From DSWT01 sp036845725 (GTDB lineage Bacteria > Chloroflexota > Anaerolineae > B4-G1 > SLSP01): a DNA stretch of 22,754 nucleotides. A model generated the notes under the pieces. That model was not told where the DNA came from. It worked only from the letters and a program-made list of their open reading frames with translations, and searched no databases. The position numbers and the translations under genes are program-made. Location: positions 1 to 22,754 of the forward strand of contig DAIUDK010000091.1 of the NCBI GenBank assembly GCA_036845725.1. Reading direction: 5' to 3'. Positions 7,224 to 14,977 of the stretch are shown piece after piece; positions within the stretch are counted from its first letter, which is position 1; each line of letters begins with the position of its first letter.

Positions 7224-9104
7224 ATGACGACACAACCAGAGTCGCTCGAATTTAAGGCTGAAGTTCAGCAGCTATTGCACATTCTTTCCCATTCGCTCTA
7301 CACGGAGCGGGAGATTTTTCTGCGCGAGTTGATCTCGAACGCCTCGGACGCACTTAACCGCGTGCAGTTCGAAATGCTCACCAACGCCGACGTGCTCGAC
7401 CCCGAGGTCGAATTGGCCGTGCGCATCGATTTCGACGAAGAGGCCAAGACATTGACCGTCTCCGATACCGGCATCGGCATGACGCGCGACGAGCTGATCG
7501 AGAACCTCGGCACAATCGCCCACTCCGGCGCGATGGCGTTCCTCAAGAAGCTGGAGGCCGAACAGCGCGTCGGCGACATCATCGGCCAGTTCGGCGTAGG
7601 CTTCTATTCCGTCTTTACGGTCGCCGACAAAGTCAGCGTGACCTCGCGCTCCCATTTGCCGGACGAACCGGCGTGGACGTGGGTCTCGCGCGGCGACAAC
7701 ACCTACACGCTCAGTCCCGCCGAGAAAGCGGAGCGTGGCACGACGATCGAGATCGAGTTGAAGGAAGACGCCGCCGAGTTCGCTTCGGCATGGCGGCTGG
7801 AGCAGATCGTCAAGAAACACTCCGATTTTGTTTCGTTCCCCGTCTACGTGAAGGACAAACCCGCCAACCAACAGACGGCGATGTGGCGCAAATCGCCGGG
7901 CGAAGTGACCGACGATGAATACGACGAATTCTACCGCCAACTCACCCTCGATTTCGAGAAGCCGCTGTTGCACCTGCACATCGTCACCGATGCACCGGTC
8001 GATATCCGCAGCGTGCTCTACGTGCCGCATCATCGGGATCGCGGGATGTTCCGCCTGCGCCCCGATCACGGGCTGAAGCTCTACTCGCGTAAGGTGCTTA
8101 TTCAGGAGGATAACAAGGATATGCTGCCCGAATACCTGCGTTTTATTGAGGGCGTGGTGGATTCGACAGACATTCCGCTTAACGTGGCGCGCGAGTCGGT
8201 GCAGAGCACGCGCACGATGGGGCACATCAAGAAGGCGTTGCGCGGGCGGGTGCTCAAAGCGCTGCGCGAGTTAGGCGAGGGAAACCCTGAGGAGTACAAA
8301 GTCTTCTGGGAGGCGTTTGGACCGTTCATCAAAGAAGGTGTGGCGATGGACTTCGGCGGGCGCGACGACGTCGTGCCGCTGCTGCGCTTCCCTACGTCCA
8401 AATCGGACGGCGCGCTCGTTGCGCTGAGCGAGTACGCCGCGCGGATGATCGAGGGCCAGAACGACATTTACTACATCCTCGGCGACGACCTTAGTTCCGT
8501 GGCCCGCAGCCCGCACCTGGATGCATTCAAGGCCCGCGATCTGGAAGTGCTCTATCTCGTCGATCCGCTGGACGCCTTTATGGTGCAAAGTTTGCATGAA
8601 TACGACGGCAAGCCGTTGAAGAACGTGGACGACCCCGACCTGCACCTGCCGGGCGAGCCGGAGTCGCCGCCTGAAGCGATTACCGCCGACGCGCTGTCGC
8701 CGGAGGTGTTCGGCAAGCTGATCGTGCGCTTTAAGAACGTTCTCGGCGAGCGCGTGGCGGATGTGCGTGAATCGAAGCTGCTCAAGGGCAGCCCGTGCCG
8801 CCTGGTCTCGTCCGATAGCGGCCCGGAGCGCGAGATGCAGCGCGTGCGCCGCCTGATCGAGCAGGACTACGAGGTCCCGGTGAAGATCATCGAAATCAAC
8901 CGGGGACATCCGCTGATCCAAAACCTGGCGCGCATGGTCGAGTCGCAGTTCGCCAACCCGCTGATCGACCTGACGGTGGAGCAGTTGTTCGACAACTTAC
9001 TGCTGCTTGAGGGCTTGCATCCCAATCCCGCGCAGATGGCCCCGCGCATCCAAGAAGTGTTGGAGCGAGCGGTCGCTGCGTCGGCGCCCGCGGCTGAAGC
9101 ATAG
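7224..9104 (+). CDS. htpG: molecular chaperone HtpG (bacterial Hsp90)
   Basis: A 626-residue Hsp90-family ATPase chaperone, at the usual bacterial length. The N-terminal GHKL ATP-binding fold is clear: FLRELISNASDAL (32-44, with catalytic Glu35 and Mg-binding Asn39), DTGIGM (81-86, Asp81 contacts adenine), LGTIAHSG (95-102) and GQFGVGFYS (121-129). The middle domain follows to about residue 500, then the C-terminal dimerisation region. There is no C-terminal MEEVD, as expected for bacteria. ATG 7224 is preceded by GAGGAGG at good spacing. The gene stands alone, with a control region before it and an intrinsic terminator after it. It acts in the cytoplasm in late folding and stress protection. 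Confidence 0.97.
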   Translation: MTTQPESLEFKAEVQQLLHILSHSLYTEREIFLRELISNASDALNRVQFEMLTNADVLDPEVELAVRIDFDEEAKTLTVSDTGIGMTRDELIENLGTIAHSGAMAFLKKLEAEQRVGDIIGQFGVGFYSVFTVADKVSVTSRSHLPDEPAWTWVSRGDNTYTLSPAEKAERGTTIEIELKEDAAEFASAWRLEQIVKKHSDFVSFPVYVKDKPANQQTAMWRKSPGEVTDDEYDEFYRQLTLDFEKPLLHLHIVTDAPVDIRSVLYVPHHRDRGMFRLRPDHGLKLYSRKVLIQEDNKDMLPEYLRFIEGVVDSTDIPLNVARESVQSTRTMGHIKKALRGRVLKALRELGEGNPEEYKVFWEAFGPFIKEGVAMDFGGRDDVVPLLRFPTSKSDGALVALSEYAARMIEGQNDIYYILGDDLSSVARSPHLDAFKARDLEVLYLVDPLDAFMVQSLHEYDGKPLKNVDDPDLHLPGEPESPPEAITADALSPEVFGKLIVRFKNVLGERVADVRESKLLKGSPCRLVSSDSGPEREMQRVRRLIEQDYEVPVKIIEINRGHPLIQNLARMVESQFANPLIDLTVEQLFDNLLLLEGLHPNPAQMAPRIQEVLERAVAASAPAAEA

Positions 9105-9133
9105 AAATCTGATATAAGCAACCTCCTTGAGAG

Positions 9134-9173
9134 AAGGGGATTTTGCGTCGCCGTATCGCAAAATCCCCTTTTT
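9134..9173 (+). terminator. rho-independent terminator of htpG
   Basis: A perfect 14-base stem (arms 9134-9147 and 9157-9170; left arm AAGGGGATTTTGCG), a 9-base loop, then a run of five T ending at 9173. It begins 30 bases after the htpG stop, a classic position. Confidence 0.9.
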
Positions 9174-9207
9174 GTGTAAAAGATGGGGTATACTGGTTTC
9201 CTAAATA

Positions 9208-9216
9208 TGCTATAAT
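9208..9216 (+). promoter_or_regulatory. extended -10 promoter for the GH13 gene cluster
   Basis: TGCTATAAT is a perfect extended -10 element (TGn plus TATAAT). No TTGACA-like -35 is present 16-18 bases upstream (GTATAC/TATACT there), which is normal for extended -10 promoters. It lies after the htpG terminator and about 70 bases before the first small membrane protein gene, so it likely drives the genes from 9289 rightward. Confidence 0.65.
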
Positions 9217-9288
9217 GAGCCACACAGTAATGGAGTGCTGTCGTTTGCCCTCTGGTGAGCGTTGCCGGTCGTCGAAGAGGAGATACGA

Positions 9289-9582
9289 ATGCGTCGTGGT
9301 TCATTGCTTATTTTGATCAGTATGATTATGTTGGTGCTCGTCATTGGGGTGTTGCTTTTCTCTATCTTTTCGCAGTCTTTGACGCGTGATAGGGCGGTTA
9401 CAGGTACAGCAGCCCCGGCGACGCTGCCGGCTCCGCCAGATCAGCAAAACGCACTGTCCTCTGAACCGGCCGGTACGCCGATACGATTTGTGTACATCGT
9501 CTCGATTCTGATTGTGTTTGTCTCGGCGGTGTTGCTTCTATTCCGGATGTTGCTCAACTCGTTGATTAAGGACAGACAATAG
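9289..9582 (+). CDS. small two-helix membrane protein, unknown function
   Basis: A 97-residue protein. ATG 9289 is chosen over TTG 9262 because AGAGGAG lies just upstream and the N-terminus becomes MRRGSLLIL, a positive stretch leading straight into a helix. Helix 1 spans about residues 5-27, a Pro/Ala-rich loop spans 32-65, and helix 2 spans 67-90, followed by a basic end (SLIKDRQ). By the positive-inside rule both ends would be cytoplasmic. No family is recognised. It is the first gene after the extended -10 promoter and precedes a second tiny membrane protein and the GH13 gene. Confidence 0.7.
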   Translation: MRRGSLLILISMIMLVLVIGVLLFSIFSQSLTRDRAVTGTAAPATLPAPPDQQNALSSEPAGTPIRFVYIVSILIVFVSAVLLLFRMLLNSLIKDRQ

Positions 9583-9626
9583 AAGGGCACGGCACAGGGC
9601 ATGCTGTGTCTAGTTTGGGAGGTATG

Positions 9627-9728
9627 ATGAAAACGACGAATGCTAGAATTGCACGGATTGTGTTCACCGTAATCACCGTCATTATTCTGTTGAGTATGAT
9701 TTTGAGTATCCTGGTCACAATCCGCTAG
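9627..9728 (+). CDS. 33-residue single-helix membrane microprotein
   Basis: A very short gene: ATG 9627 (or the adjacent ATG 9624) to TAG 9726-9728, encoding MKTTNARIARIVFTVITVII and then a further hydrophobic stretch ending VTIR. GGGAGG at 9617-9622 is an excellent ribosome site, 4 bases before ATG 9627. A basic start, one helix of about 20 residues and a basic end point to a single-pass membrane peptide. It lies 44 bases after the 97-residue gene and 23 bases before the GH13 gene, so co-transcription is likely. The strong ribosome site and membrane-helix pattern argue against chance, but conservation is untested. Confidence 0.55.
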   Translation: MKTTNARIARIVFTVITVIILLSMILSILVTIR

Positions 9729-9751
9729 TTACAATTCGCAAAGGAGCCGCT

Positions 9752-12700
9752 ATGGACCACGACAATGTGTTGAGGGAGTTCCACGTTGCACGCCAGGCAC
9801 GCGATAGCTATGAGTTTGACGAGTCCCTGTTCACGTTGAGCGGCAATGTCATCTTTGCGAACTTCCACGCCGCGCGCGTCTTCGCGCAGAAGATGAACGC
9901 CAAACGCGACCTGGTCAATTTCCCGGAACAGGCCGTGCGTGCCGGGCAGATCAACGCGATGGGGTTGATCGACGAGATTTTGCACGTGGTCATCCGCGAA
10001 TATTGCGAACAGTGCAACCCCACCGCGATGGCGGCGGCGCTGGCTTACGTGGAAGCCGCGCTTGGCCCCGACCGCATGGAAGTGGCGCTGCGCGCCTTCA
10101 ACGACCAGTTTCCGCCCCTCGCCGTCTATCGCGGCGAGACGACGACCGCTGCCTACCTCGCGGGGGCGACCGGTGACACACCGCACCGCCAGGTGGCGCT
10201 CGAAGAACTGCTGATGCTGTGGCTGGCGAATGACAACCCGGCGTTTGCTATCTTCCTGGAACTTTTCGACGACGGTGACCTGGAACAGAACACCGTCTAC
10301 AATGAGATCGTACCCCTGCTGGATGAATTTTTCCGCACGCAGCCGCCTTTCGGCCCGGATAACCAACCGCTCATCGAGATGCTGCGCACGCCTGCGCGCA
10401 AATTCCCCAATTCCCTGGAAGCGCAACTGGAATTCATCCGCACGTATTGGGCGCCGTTGCTGGGCAAATACCTCTATCGCATCCTCGGCAGCCTGGACCT
10501 GCTCGCCGAGGAACAAAAGCCGTTCTTCGGTTTCGGCCCTGGTCCTGCGTTGCCCTACGAGTTTGGCGGGCAGGAATTGGAGCCGGAGCGCTTCAGTCCT
10601 GACAGCGCGTGGATGCCGCGCCTAGTACTCGTTGCCAAAAACGCCTACGTCTGGCTGGATCAACTGTCCAAAAAATACCAGCGTGCGATCGCGCACCTCA
10701 ATGATGTGCCGGATGCTGAATTGGATATGCTGGCGCGCTGGGGGATCAGCGGCTTGTGGTTGATCGGGTTGTGGCAGCGCAGTGAGGCTTCGCAGCGCAT
10801 CAAGCAGATGATGGGCAATCCCGAAGCGGTGGCCTCGGCCTATTCTCTCGAGGATTATCGCATCGCCGATGATTTGGGCGGCGAGGGCGCTTACGAAGAC
10901 CTCAAGGCGCGCGCGTGGCAGCGCGGCATCCGCATGGCGAGTGATATGGTGCCCAATCACATGGGCATTGATTCCACGTGGGTGATGCAGCACCCGGACT
11001 GGTTCGTCGGCCTGCCGTACAGCCCCTTCCCCGGCTATACCTTCAACGGCGCGAACCTGAGCCGCGACCCGCGCGTGGGCATTTACCTCGAAGACCATTA
11101 CTACGACCGCACCGACGCCGCCGTGGTGTTCAAGCGCGTCGATCACTGGACCGGCGACGCGCGCTACATCTATCACGGCAACGATGGAACGAGCATGCCC
11201 TGGAACGACACGGCGCAACTCAACTATCTCAACCCGGAAGTGCGCGAGGCCGTCATCCAGACGATTCTGAGCGTGGCGCGGCGCTCGCCTGTCATCCGCT
11301 TTGACGCCGCGATGACGCTGACCAAAAAGCACTTCCAGCGCCTCTGGTTCCCGGAGCCGGGGACCGGCGGCGATATCGCTTCCCGCGCGGATTTCGGGAT
11401 GACCAAGGCGGATTTCGACGCAGCCATGCCGGAGGAATTCTGGCGCGAGGTCGTGGATCGCGTGGCGCAGGAAGCACCCGACACGCTACTGCTGGCCGAA
11501 GCGTTCTGGCTGATGGAAGGTTACTTCGTCCGCACGCTGGGGATGCATCGCGTGTACAACAGCGCGTTCATGAATATGATGCGTGACGAGAAAAACGCCG
11601 AGTATCGCCAGTTGATCAAGAACACGCTGGACTTTGATCCGCAAATTCTCAAGCGCTACGTGAATTTTATGAACAATCCCGACGAGCGCACTGCGGTGGA
11701 TCAGTTCGGTAAGGGTGACAAGTATTTCGGCATCTGCACGCTGATGGCGACGTTGCCTGGACTGCCGATGTTTGGTCATGGGCAGGTGGAGGGCTTCACC
11801 GAGAAGTACGGGATGGAGTATCGCCGCGCCTACTGGGATGAGCTTCCGGATGGTTTTCTGGTGGAACGTCATGAGCGGCAAATCTTCCCACTGTTGCACC
11901 GCCGCGCGCTGTTTGCCGAAGTGGAGCACTTCCGGCTGTACGACTTCTTTACGCCGGACGGTTACGTGGATGAGAATGTCTTCGTCTACTCCAACCGTCT
12001 CGGTCAGGAGCGGTCGCTGGTGCTGTATCACAATCGTTACGGCGAAACGCGCGGGTGGGCGCGGATGTCGGTCGGCTACGTGGTGAAGAATGAGGCCGGT
12101 GAGAAGACGTTGATGCAGCAATCGCTTGCCGAAGGGCTGCAAATTCCCGATGATTCGCGTGTGTTCGTGGTCTTCCGCGATGCTGTGTCTGGTCTGGAAT
12201 ACATCCGCAACTGCCACGAGCTGGTAGAGCGCGGTCTGTACGCAGAACTGCACGCTTACCAAATCCACGTCTTCGTGGACTTTGCGTTGGTATACGAGAA
12301 CGAGTGGGGTCACTATGGGCAATTAGCGGCGCACCTCAACGGGCGCGGCGCGCCGAGCATTGATGAGGCACTGAAAGAGCTATTCTTGACTCCGGTCCAC
12401 GCGCCGTTCCGCATGCTGGTGAGCGCACCGGCTTTCCGCTGGCTGCTCGCGGCCCGCGTCACCAAACCGAAAGGTGTGGTGGATCCGGACATCCTGCTGC
12501 AGGTCGATCAGAAGATGGCGGACATCCTGCGGGCCGTAAAGGCCGCCGCCCCCGCAGTCGCTACGCAGGTCGAAGGCGACGAAACGCCGGTGGTGGAGAC
12601 CGTGCGCGCAAAGCTCGAAACCATTTTGACGCTGCCGGTCGTTCTCAAAAAGCTGGCTCCGGCGGCTGGTAACACCGGCAAGGCTTCGACGACCAAGGCA

Positions 12701-13306
12701 ACGGTGGCTTACAGGGCGGCAGTGGATTATGCCCTCAAGGATTGGAAGGCTGGTGCGCCGTTGACGTGGGGCGTGCTCTTCGGCTGGCTCTTTACCCATG
12801 CTTTGGGCAAGGTCGTCGGTGTGGACGCGGCATCTGCCGGAGCGGCGGACAGCATTGTATCGGCGGACGAGATCAGCCGCAGTTGGATCGACGAGTGGTT
12901 GCTCGGCAAACTTATCGCTACGGCGTTGGTGGAATGGGGGCTGGAAGCGGATATAGCGCGTCGGGCAGTGGCATTGGTCAAGCTGTTGATTGGTTACCAG
13001 CGCTGGTTCGAAGACACGGACGATCCTCACGACGTTTTGTACGCGATGCTGCGCGAGCGCGAGGTGCAAGCGTATCTCGGCATCAACCGTTACGAGGACG
13101 TGCTCTGGTTCAACCATGAAGCCTTCGAGCAATGGGCACAGTGGATCATGTTACTTTCCACCGTGGATCTGGCCACAGAGGCGGGCGATGACTTCGCGGA
13201 GGTTTTTGTAGTTCGATATACCCTGGTTCGACAATGGCTGAAAGCCGAAGCGGCTTCAGAGTACCAGGTCGTCAAATTGCTCGAGGCTCTTAAACCCGCG
13301 CGTTAA
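9752..13306 (+). CDS. very long GH13 alpha-amylase-family protein
   Basis: An 1184-residue protein with no signal peptide, so probably cytoplasmic. Residues 1-290 are a helical region not recognised here. A GH13 barrel follows: region I DMVPNHMG (398-405), region II VIRFDAAMT (514-522, nucleophile Asp518 two after Arg516), region III LLAEAF (580-585, acid/base Glu583), region IV FMNNPDE (639-645, stabiliser Asp644). Region IV normally reads N-H-D; here Pro643 takes the His place, although the three catalytic acids are kept. A segment reading GFTEKYGMEYRRAYWDE (681-697) and a beta-rich part follow, then about 350 residues of unassigned, mostly helical sequence with an Ala/Lys-rich linker near 1000. 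AAGGAG precedes ATG 9752. It acts on alpha-glucosidic bonds (hydrolysis or transfer); substrate unknown. Confidence 0.85.
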   Translation: MDHDNVLREFHVARQARDSYEFDESLFTLSGNVIFANFHAARVFAQKMNAKRDLVNFPEQAVRAGQINAMGLIDEILHVVIREYCEQCNPTAMAAALAYVEAALGPDRMEVALRAFNDQFPPLAVYRGETTTAAYLAGATGDTPHRQVALEELLMLWLANDNPAFAIFLELFDDGDLEQNTVYNEIVPLLDEFFRTQPPFGPDNQPLIEMLRTPARKFPNSLEAQLEFIRTYWAPLLGKYLYRILGSLDLLAEEQKPFFGFGPGPALPYEFGGQELEPERFSPDSAWMPRLVLVAKNAYVWLDQLSKKYQRAIAHLNDVPDAELDMLARWGISGLWLIGLWQRSEASQRIKQMMGNPEAVASAYSLEDYRIADDLGGEGAYEDLKARAWQRGIRMASDMVPNHMGIDSTWVMQHPDWFVGLPYSPFPGYTFNGANLSRDPRVGIYLEDHYYDRTDAAVVFKRVDHWTGDARYIYHGNDGTSMPWNDTAQLNYLNPEVREAVIQTILSVARRSPVIRFDAAMTLTKKHFQRLWFPEPGTGGDIASRADFGMTKADFDAAMPEEFWREVVDRVAQEAPDTLLLAEAFWLMEGYFVRTLGMHRVYNSAFMNMMRDEKNAEYRQLIKNTLDFDPQILKRYVNFMNNPDERTAVDQFGKGDKYFGICTLMATLPGLPMFGHGQVEGFTEKYGMEYRRAYWDELPDGFLVERHERQIFPLLHRRALFAEVEHFRLYDFFTPDGYVDENVFVYSNRLGQERSLVLYHNRYGETRGWARMSVGYVVKNEAGEKTLMQQSLAEGLQIPDDSRVFVVFRDAVSGLEYIRNCHELVERGLYAELHAYQIHVFVDFALVYENEWGHYGQLAAHLNGRGAPSIDEALKELFLTPVHAPFRMLVSAPAFRWLLAARVTKPKGVVDPDILLQVDQKMADILRAVKAAAPAVATQVEGDETPVVETVRAKLETILTLPVVLKKLAPAAGNTGKASTTKATVAYRAAVDYALKDWKAGAPLTWGVLFGWLFTHALGKVVGVDAASAGAADSIVSADEISRSWIDEWLLGKLIATALVEWGLEADIARRAVALVKLLIGYQRWFEDTDDPHDVLYAMLREREVQAYLGINRYEDVLWFNHEAFEQWAQWIMLLSTVDLATEAGDDFAEVFVVRYTLVRQWLKAEAASEYQVVKLLEALKPAR

Positions 13307-13359
13307 ACATCAGCGCGATTACCTCAAAACTGCGGGCAGAATATTTGCTGGATGGTGTG

Positions 13360-14877
13360 ATGTCACTGAACGACCACATACTCGTCATCGATGATAGCGC
13401 GGAAGTGCGGGATTTGGTTCGCAGCGCCGTTCTGGAGCCGCTAGGTTACCAGGTAACGCTGGCCGAAGATGGCGTCCAGGGACTGGACCTGGCGCTCGAA
13501 TTGCGTCCCGATTTGATCCTTCTGGACTACGAAATGCCCAAGATGAACGGCATTGAGGTGCTGCGGGCGTTGAAAGAACACGAGGTCACCATTCCGGTGA
13601 TTATCGTAACCTCTCATGGTTCGGAAACGGTCGCGGTAGAGGTCTTCCGGCTCGGCGTGCGCGACTATGTTGTGAAACCGTTTGATGTGGAACAACTTCG
13701 GTCATCGATTGCCCGTGTGCTGCATCTGATCCGCGTGGAGGGGGAACGCGATATTCTGTTCGTCCAGTTGAAGCAAACGAATGAAGAACTTGCACAGCGT
13801 TTGCGTGAGTTGGACATTCTCTATCACGTCAGCAAAGCTGTGACCACGCTACAAGAGCGTGACCAGTTGATGGAGCGGATCGTTGAAGCGGCGTTGTATC
13901 TCACCGGCGCGCAGGATGGGCATTTGATCTTGTTCGACCCGCGAACCGGTAAACCCACACTTCAAGTGCGCCGGCAGCGAGCCGGTGCTGCGTACAAGGC
14001 CCCAGACAGCGACCAGACCATGTATACCATCACTGATGGGTTAATGGCAACGGCGGCGTTGATGGTGGGCAATAAGCGAATCGGATCTCTGGTGGTGAGC
14101 AACAAAGTCAACCGCGCGCCATTAAGCCGGCACGATCAGCAATTGCTGCGGATGTTGGGCGACTATGCCGCTATTGCTATCGAGAACTTCCGTATGGTCG
14201 CGCAGATCGAAGCACAGCGCGACCGCGAGAAGCGTGAGTTGCGCAATCTATTCGAGCACTACGTTGCCCCCTCGGTCGTTGAGCGCATTGTCCAACAGCC
14301 GCAGAGCATCCGTCCCGGCGGACAGCGGCAGATGATCACTGTGCTGTTTGCCGACCTGCGCGGGTTCAAGACCTTCACCGCGCAGGCGCCGCCTGAATTG
14401 TTGATGAAAGTGGTCAACGGTTACCTTTCCGTCGCTGCCGATGCCGTTCTCAGTGAAGAGGGTACGCTGGACAAGTTTATGGGCGACGAGGCGATGGCGT
14501 TTTTTAACGCGCCGCTCCCGCAGCCCGATCATGCCCTGCGAGCCGTGCGCACGGCCTGGCACATTCTGGAGAATACGCGCGAGATGCATCGTTCCCTGCC
14601 GCAGGCGCATCACATCGCCTTTGGCATCGGTATTGCTACCGGCGAGGCCATCGTCGGCAACCTGGGCACGCAGCACGTCGTTAACTTCACTGTCATCGGG
14701 CACACGGTCAACAAAGGGCACCTGTTGCAGGAAATCGCTCCGCCGAATACCATCTTAATCTGCGAGCAGACGTGTGCAATGGTACGCGATCACGTGCTGG
14801 TCAAAAAGCTGCCGCCTGTTGAAATCAAAGGCCAGGAACAGCCCGAGACGGTCTACGAAGTCGTGGCGCTGCGATAG
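13360..14877 (+). CDS. response regulator - GAF - class III cyclase-like protein
   Basis: A 505-residue three-domain signalling protein. A receiver domain (about 5-120) has the Asp11-Asp12 pair, phospho-acceptor Asp56 (LLDYEMP), Thr84 and Lys106 (VVKPFD). A helical linker leads to a GAF domain (about 150-280). A class III nucleotide cyclase domain (about 325-475) has metal ligands Asp332 (FADLRGF) and Asp376 (KFMGDEAMAFF) and Lys372. The segment usually reading GDTVNxxxRL is GHTVNKGHLL: Asn451 remains, but the base-selecting Asp is His448 and the catalytic Arg is Leu455. Cyclase activity is therefore doubtful. I chose ATG 13360; TTG 13345 is possible, and neither has a strong ribosome site. 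It lies 53 bases after the GH13 gene, likely in the same unit. No histidine kinase is present nearby. Confidence 0.88.
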   Translation: MSLNDHILVIDDSAEVRDLVRSAVLEPLGYQVTLAEDGVQGLDLALELRPDLILLDYEMPKMNGIEVLRALKEHEVTIPVIIVTSHGSETVAVEVFRLGVRDYVVKPFDVEQLRSSIARVLHLIRVEGERDILFVQLKQTNEELAQRLRELDILYHVSKAVTTLQERDQLMERIVEAALYLTGAQDGHLILFDPRTGKPTLQVRRQRAGAAYKAPDSDQTMYTITDGLMATAALMVGNKRIGSLVVSNKVNRAPLSRHDQQLLRMLGDYAAIAIENFRMVAQIEAQRDREKRELRNLFEHYVAPSVVERIVQQPQSIRPGGQRQMITVLFADLRGFKTFTAQAPPELLMKVVNGYLSVAADAVLSEEGTLDKFMGDEAMAFFNAPLPQPDHALRAVRTAWHILENTREMHRSLPQAHHIAFGIGIATGEAIVGNLGTQHVVNFTVIGHTVNKGHLLQEIAPPNTILICEQTCAMVRDHVLVKKLPPVEIKGQEQPETVYEVVALR

Positions 14878-14908
14878 CGCCAAGGGGCAAACAACTTTCC
14901 CTATTTGC

Positions 14909-14962
14909 CAGCAGATTAAGCAGATTTTCGGTTTGACATATCGAAATCTGCTCAATCTGCTG
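14909..14962. terminator. long hairpin between convergent genes
   Basis: Arms at 14909-14930 (22 bases) and 14942-14962 (21 bases) pair almost completely, with one bulge and one mismatch, around an 11-base loop (GTTTGACATAT). Each arm itself repeats the word CAGATT/AATCTG. It lies between the converging cyclase and aminotransferase genes, so it can act as a bidirectional transcription barrier. No clear T tract follows on either side, and it resembles the other long intergenic hairpins of this window. Confidence 0.55.
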
Positions 14963-14977
14963 ATAGAGAAGAACTTT

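Noticed and set aside
7272..8225. A 317-residue minus-strand frame inside htpG
   Set aside because: Opposite strand of conserved Hsp90 motifs; no ribosome site and no recognisable content.
14909..14962. The long inverted repeat considered as a transposon end or CRISPR repeat
   Set aside because: There is only one copy at the site, no transposase, no target duplication and no spacer array; it is a single hairpin between convergent genes.
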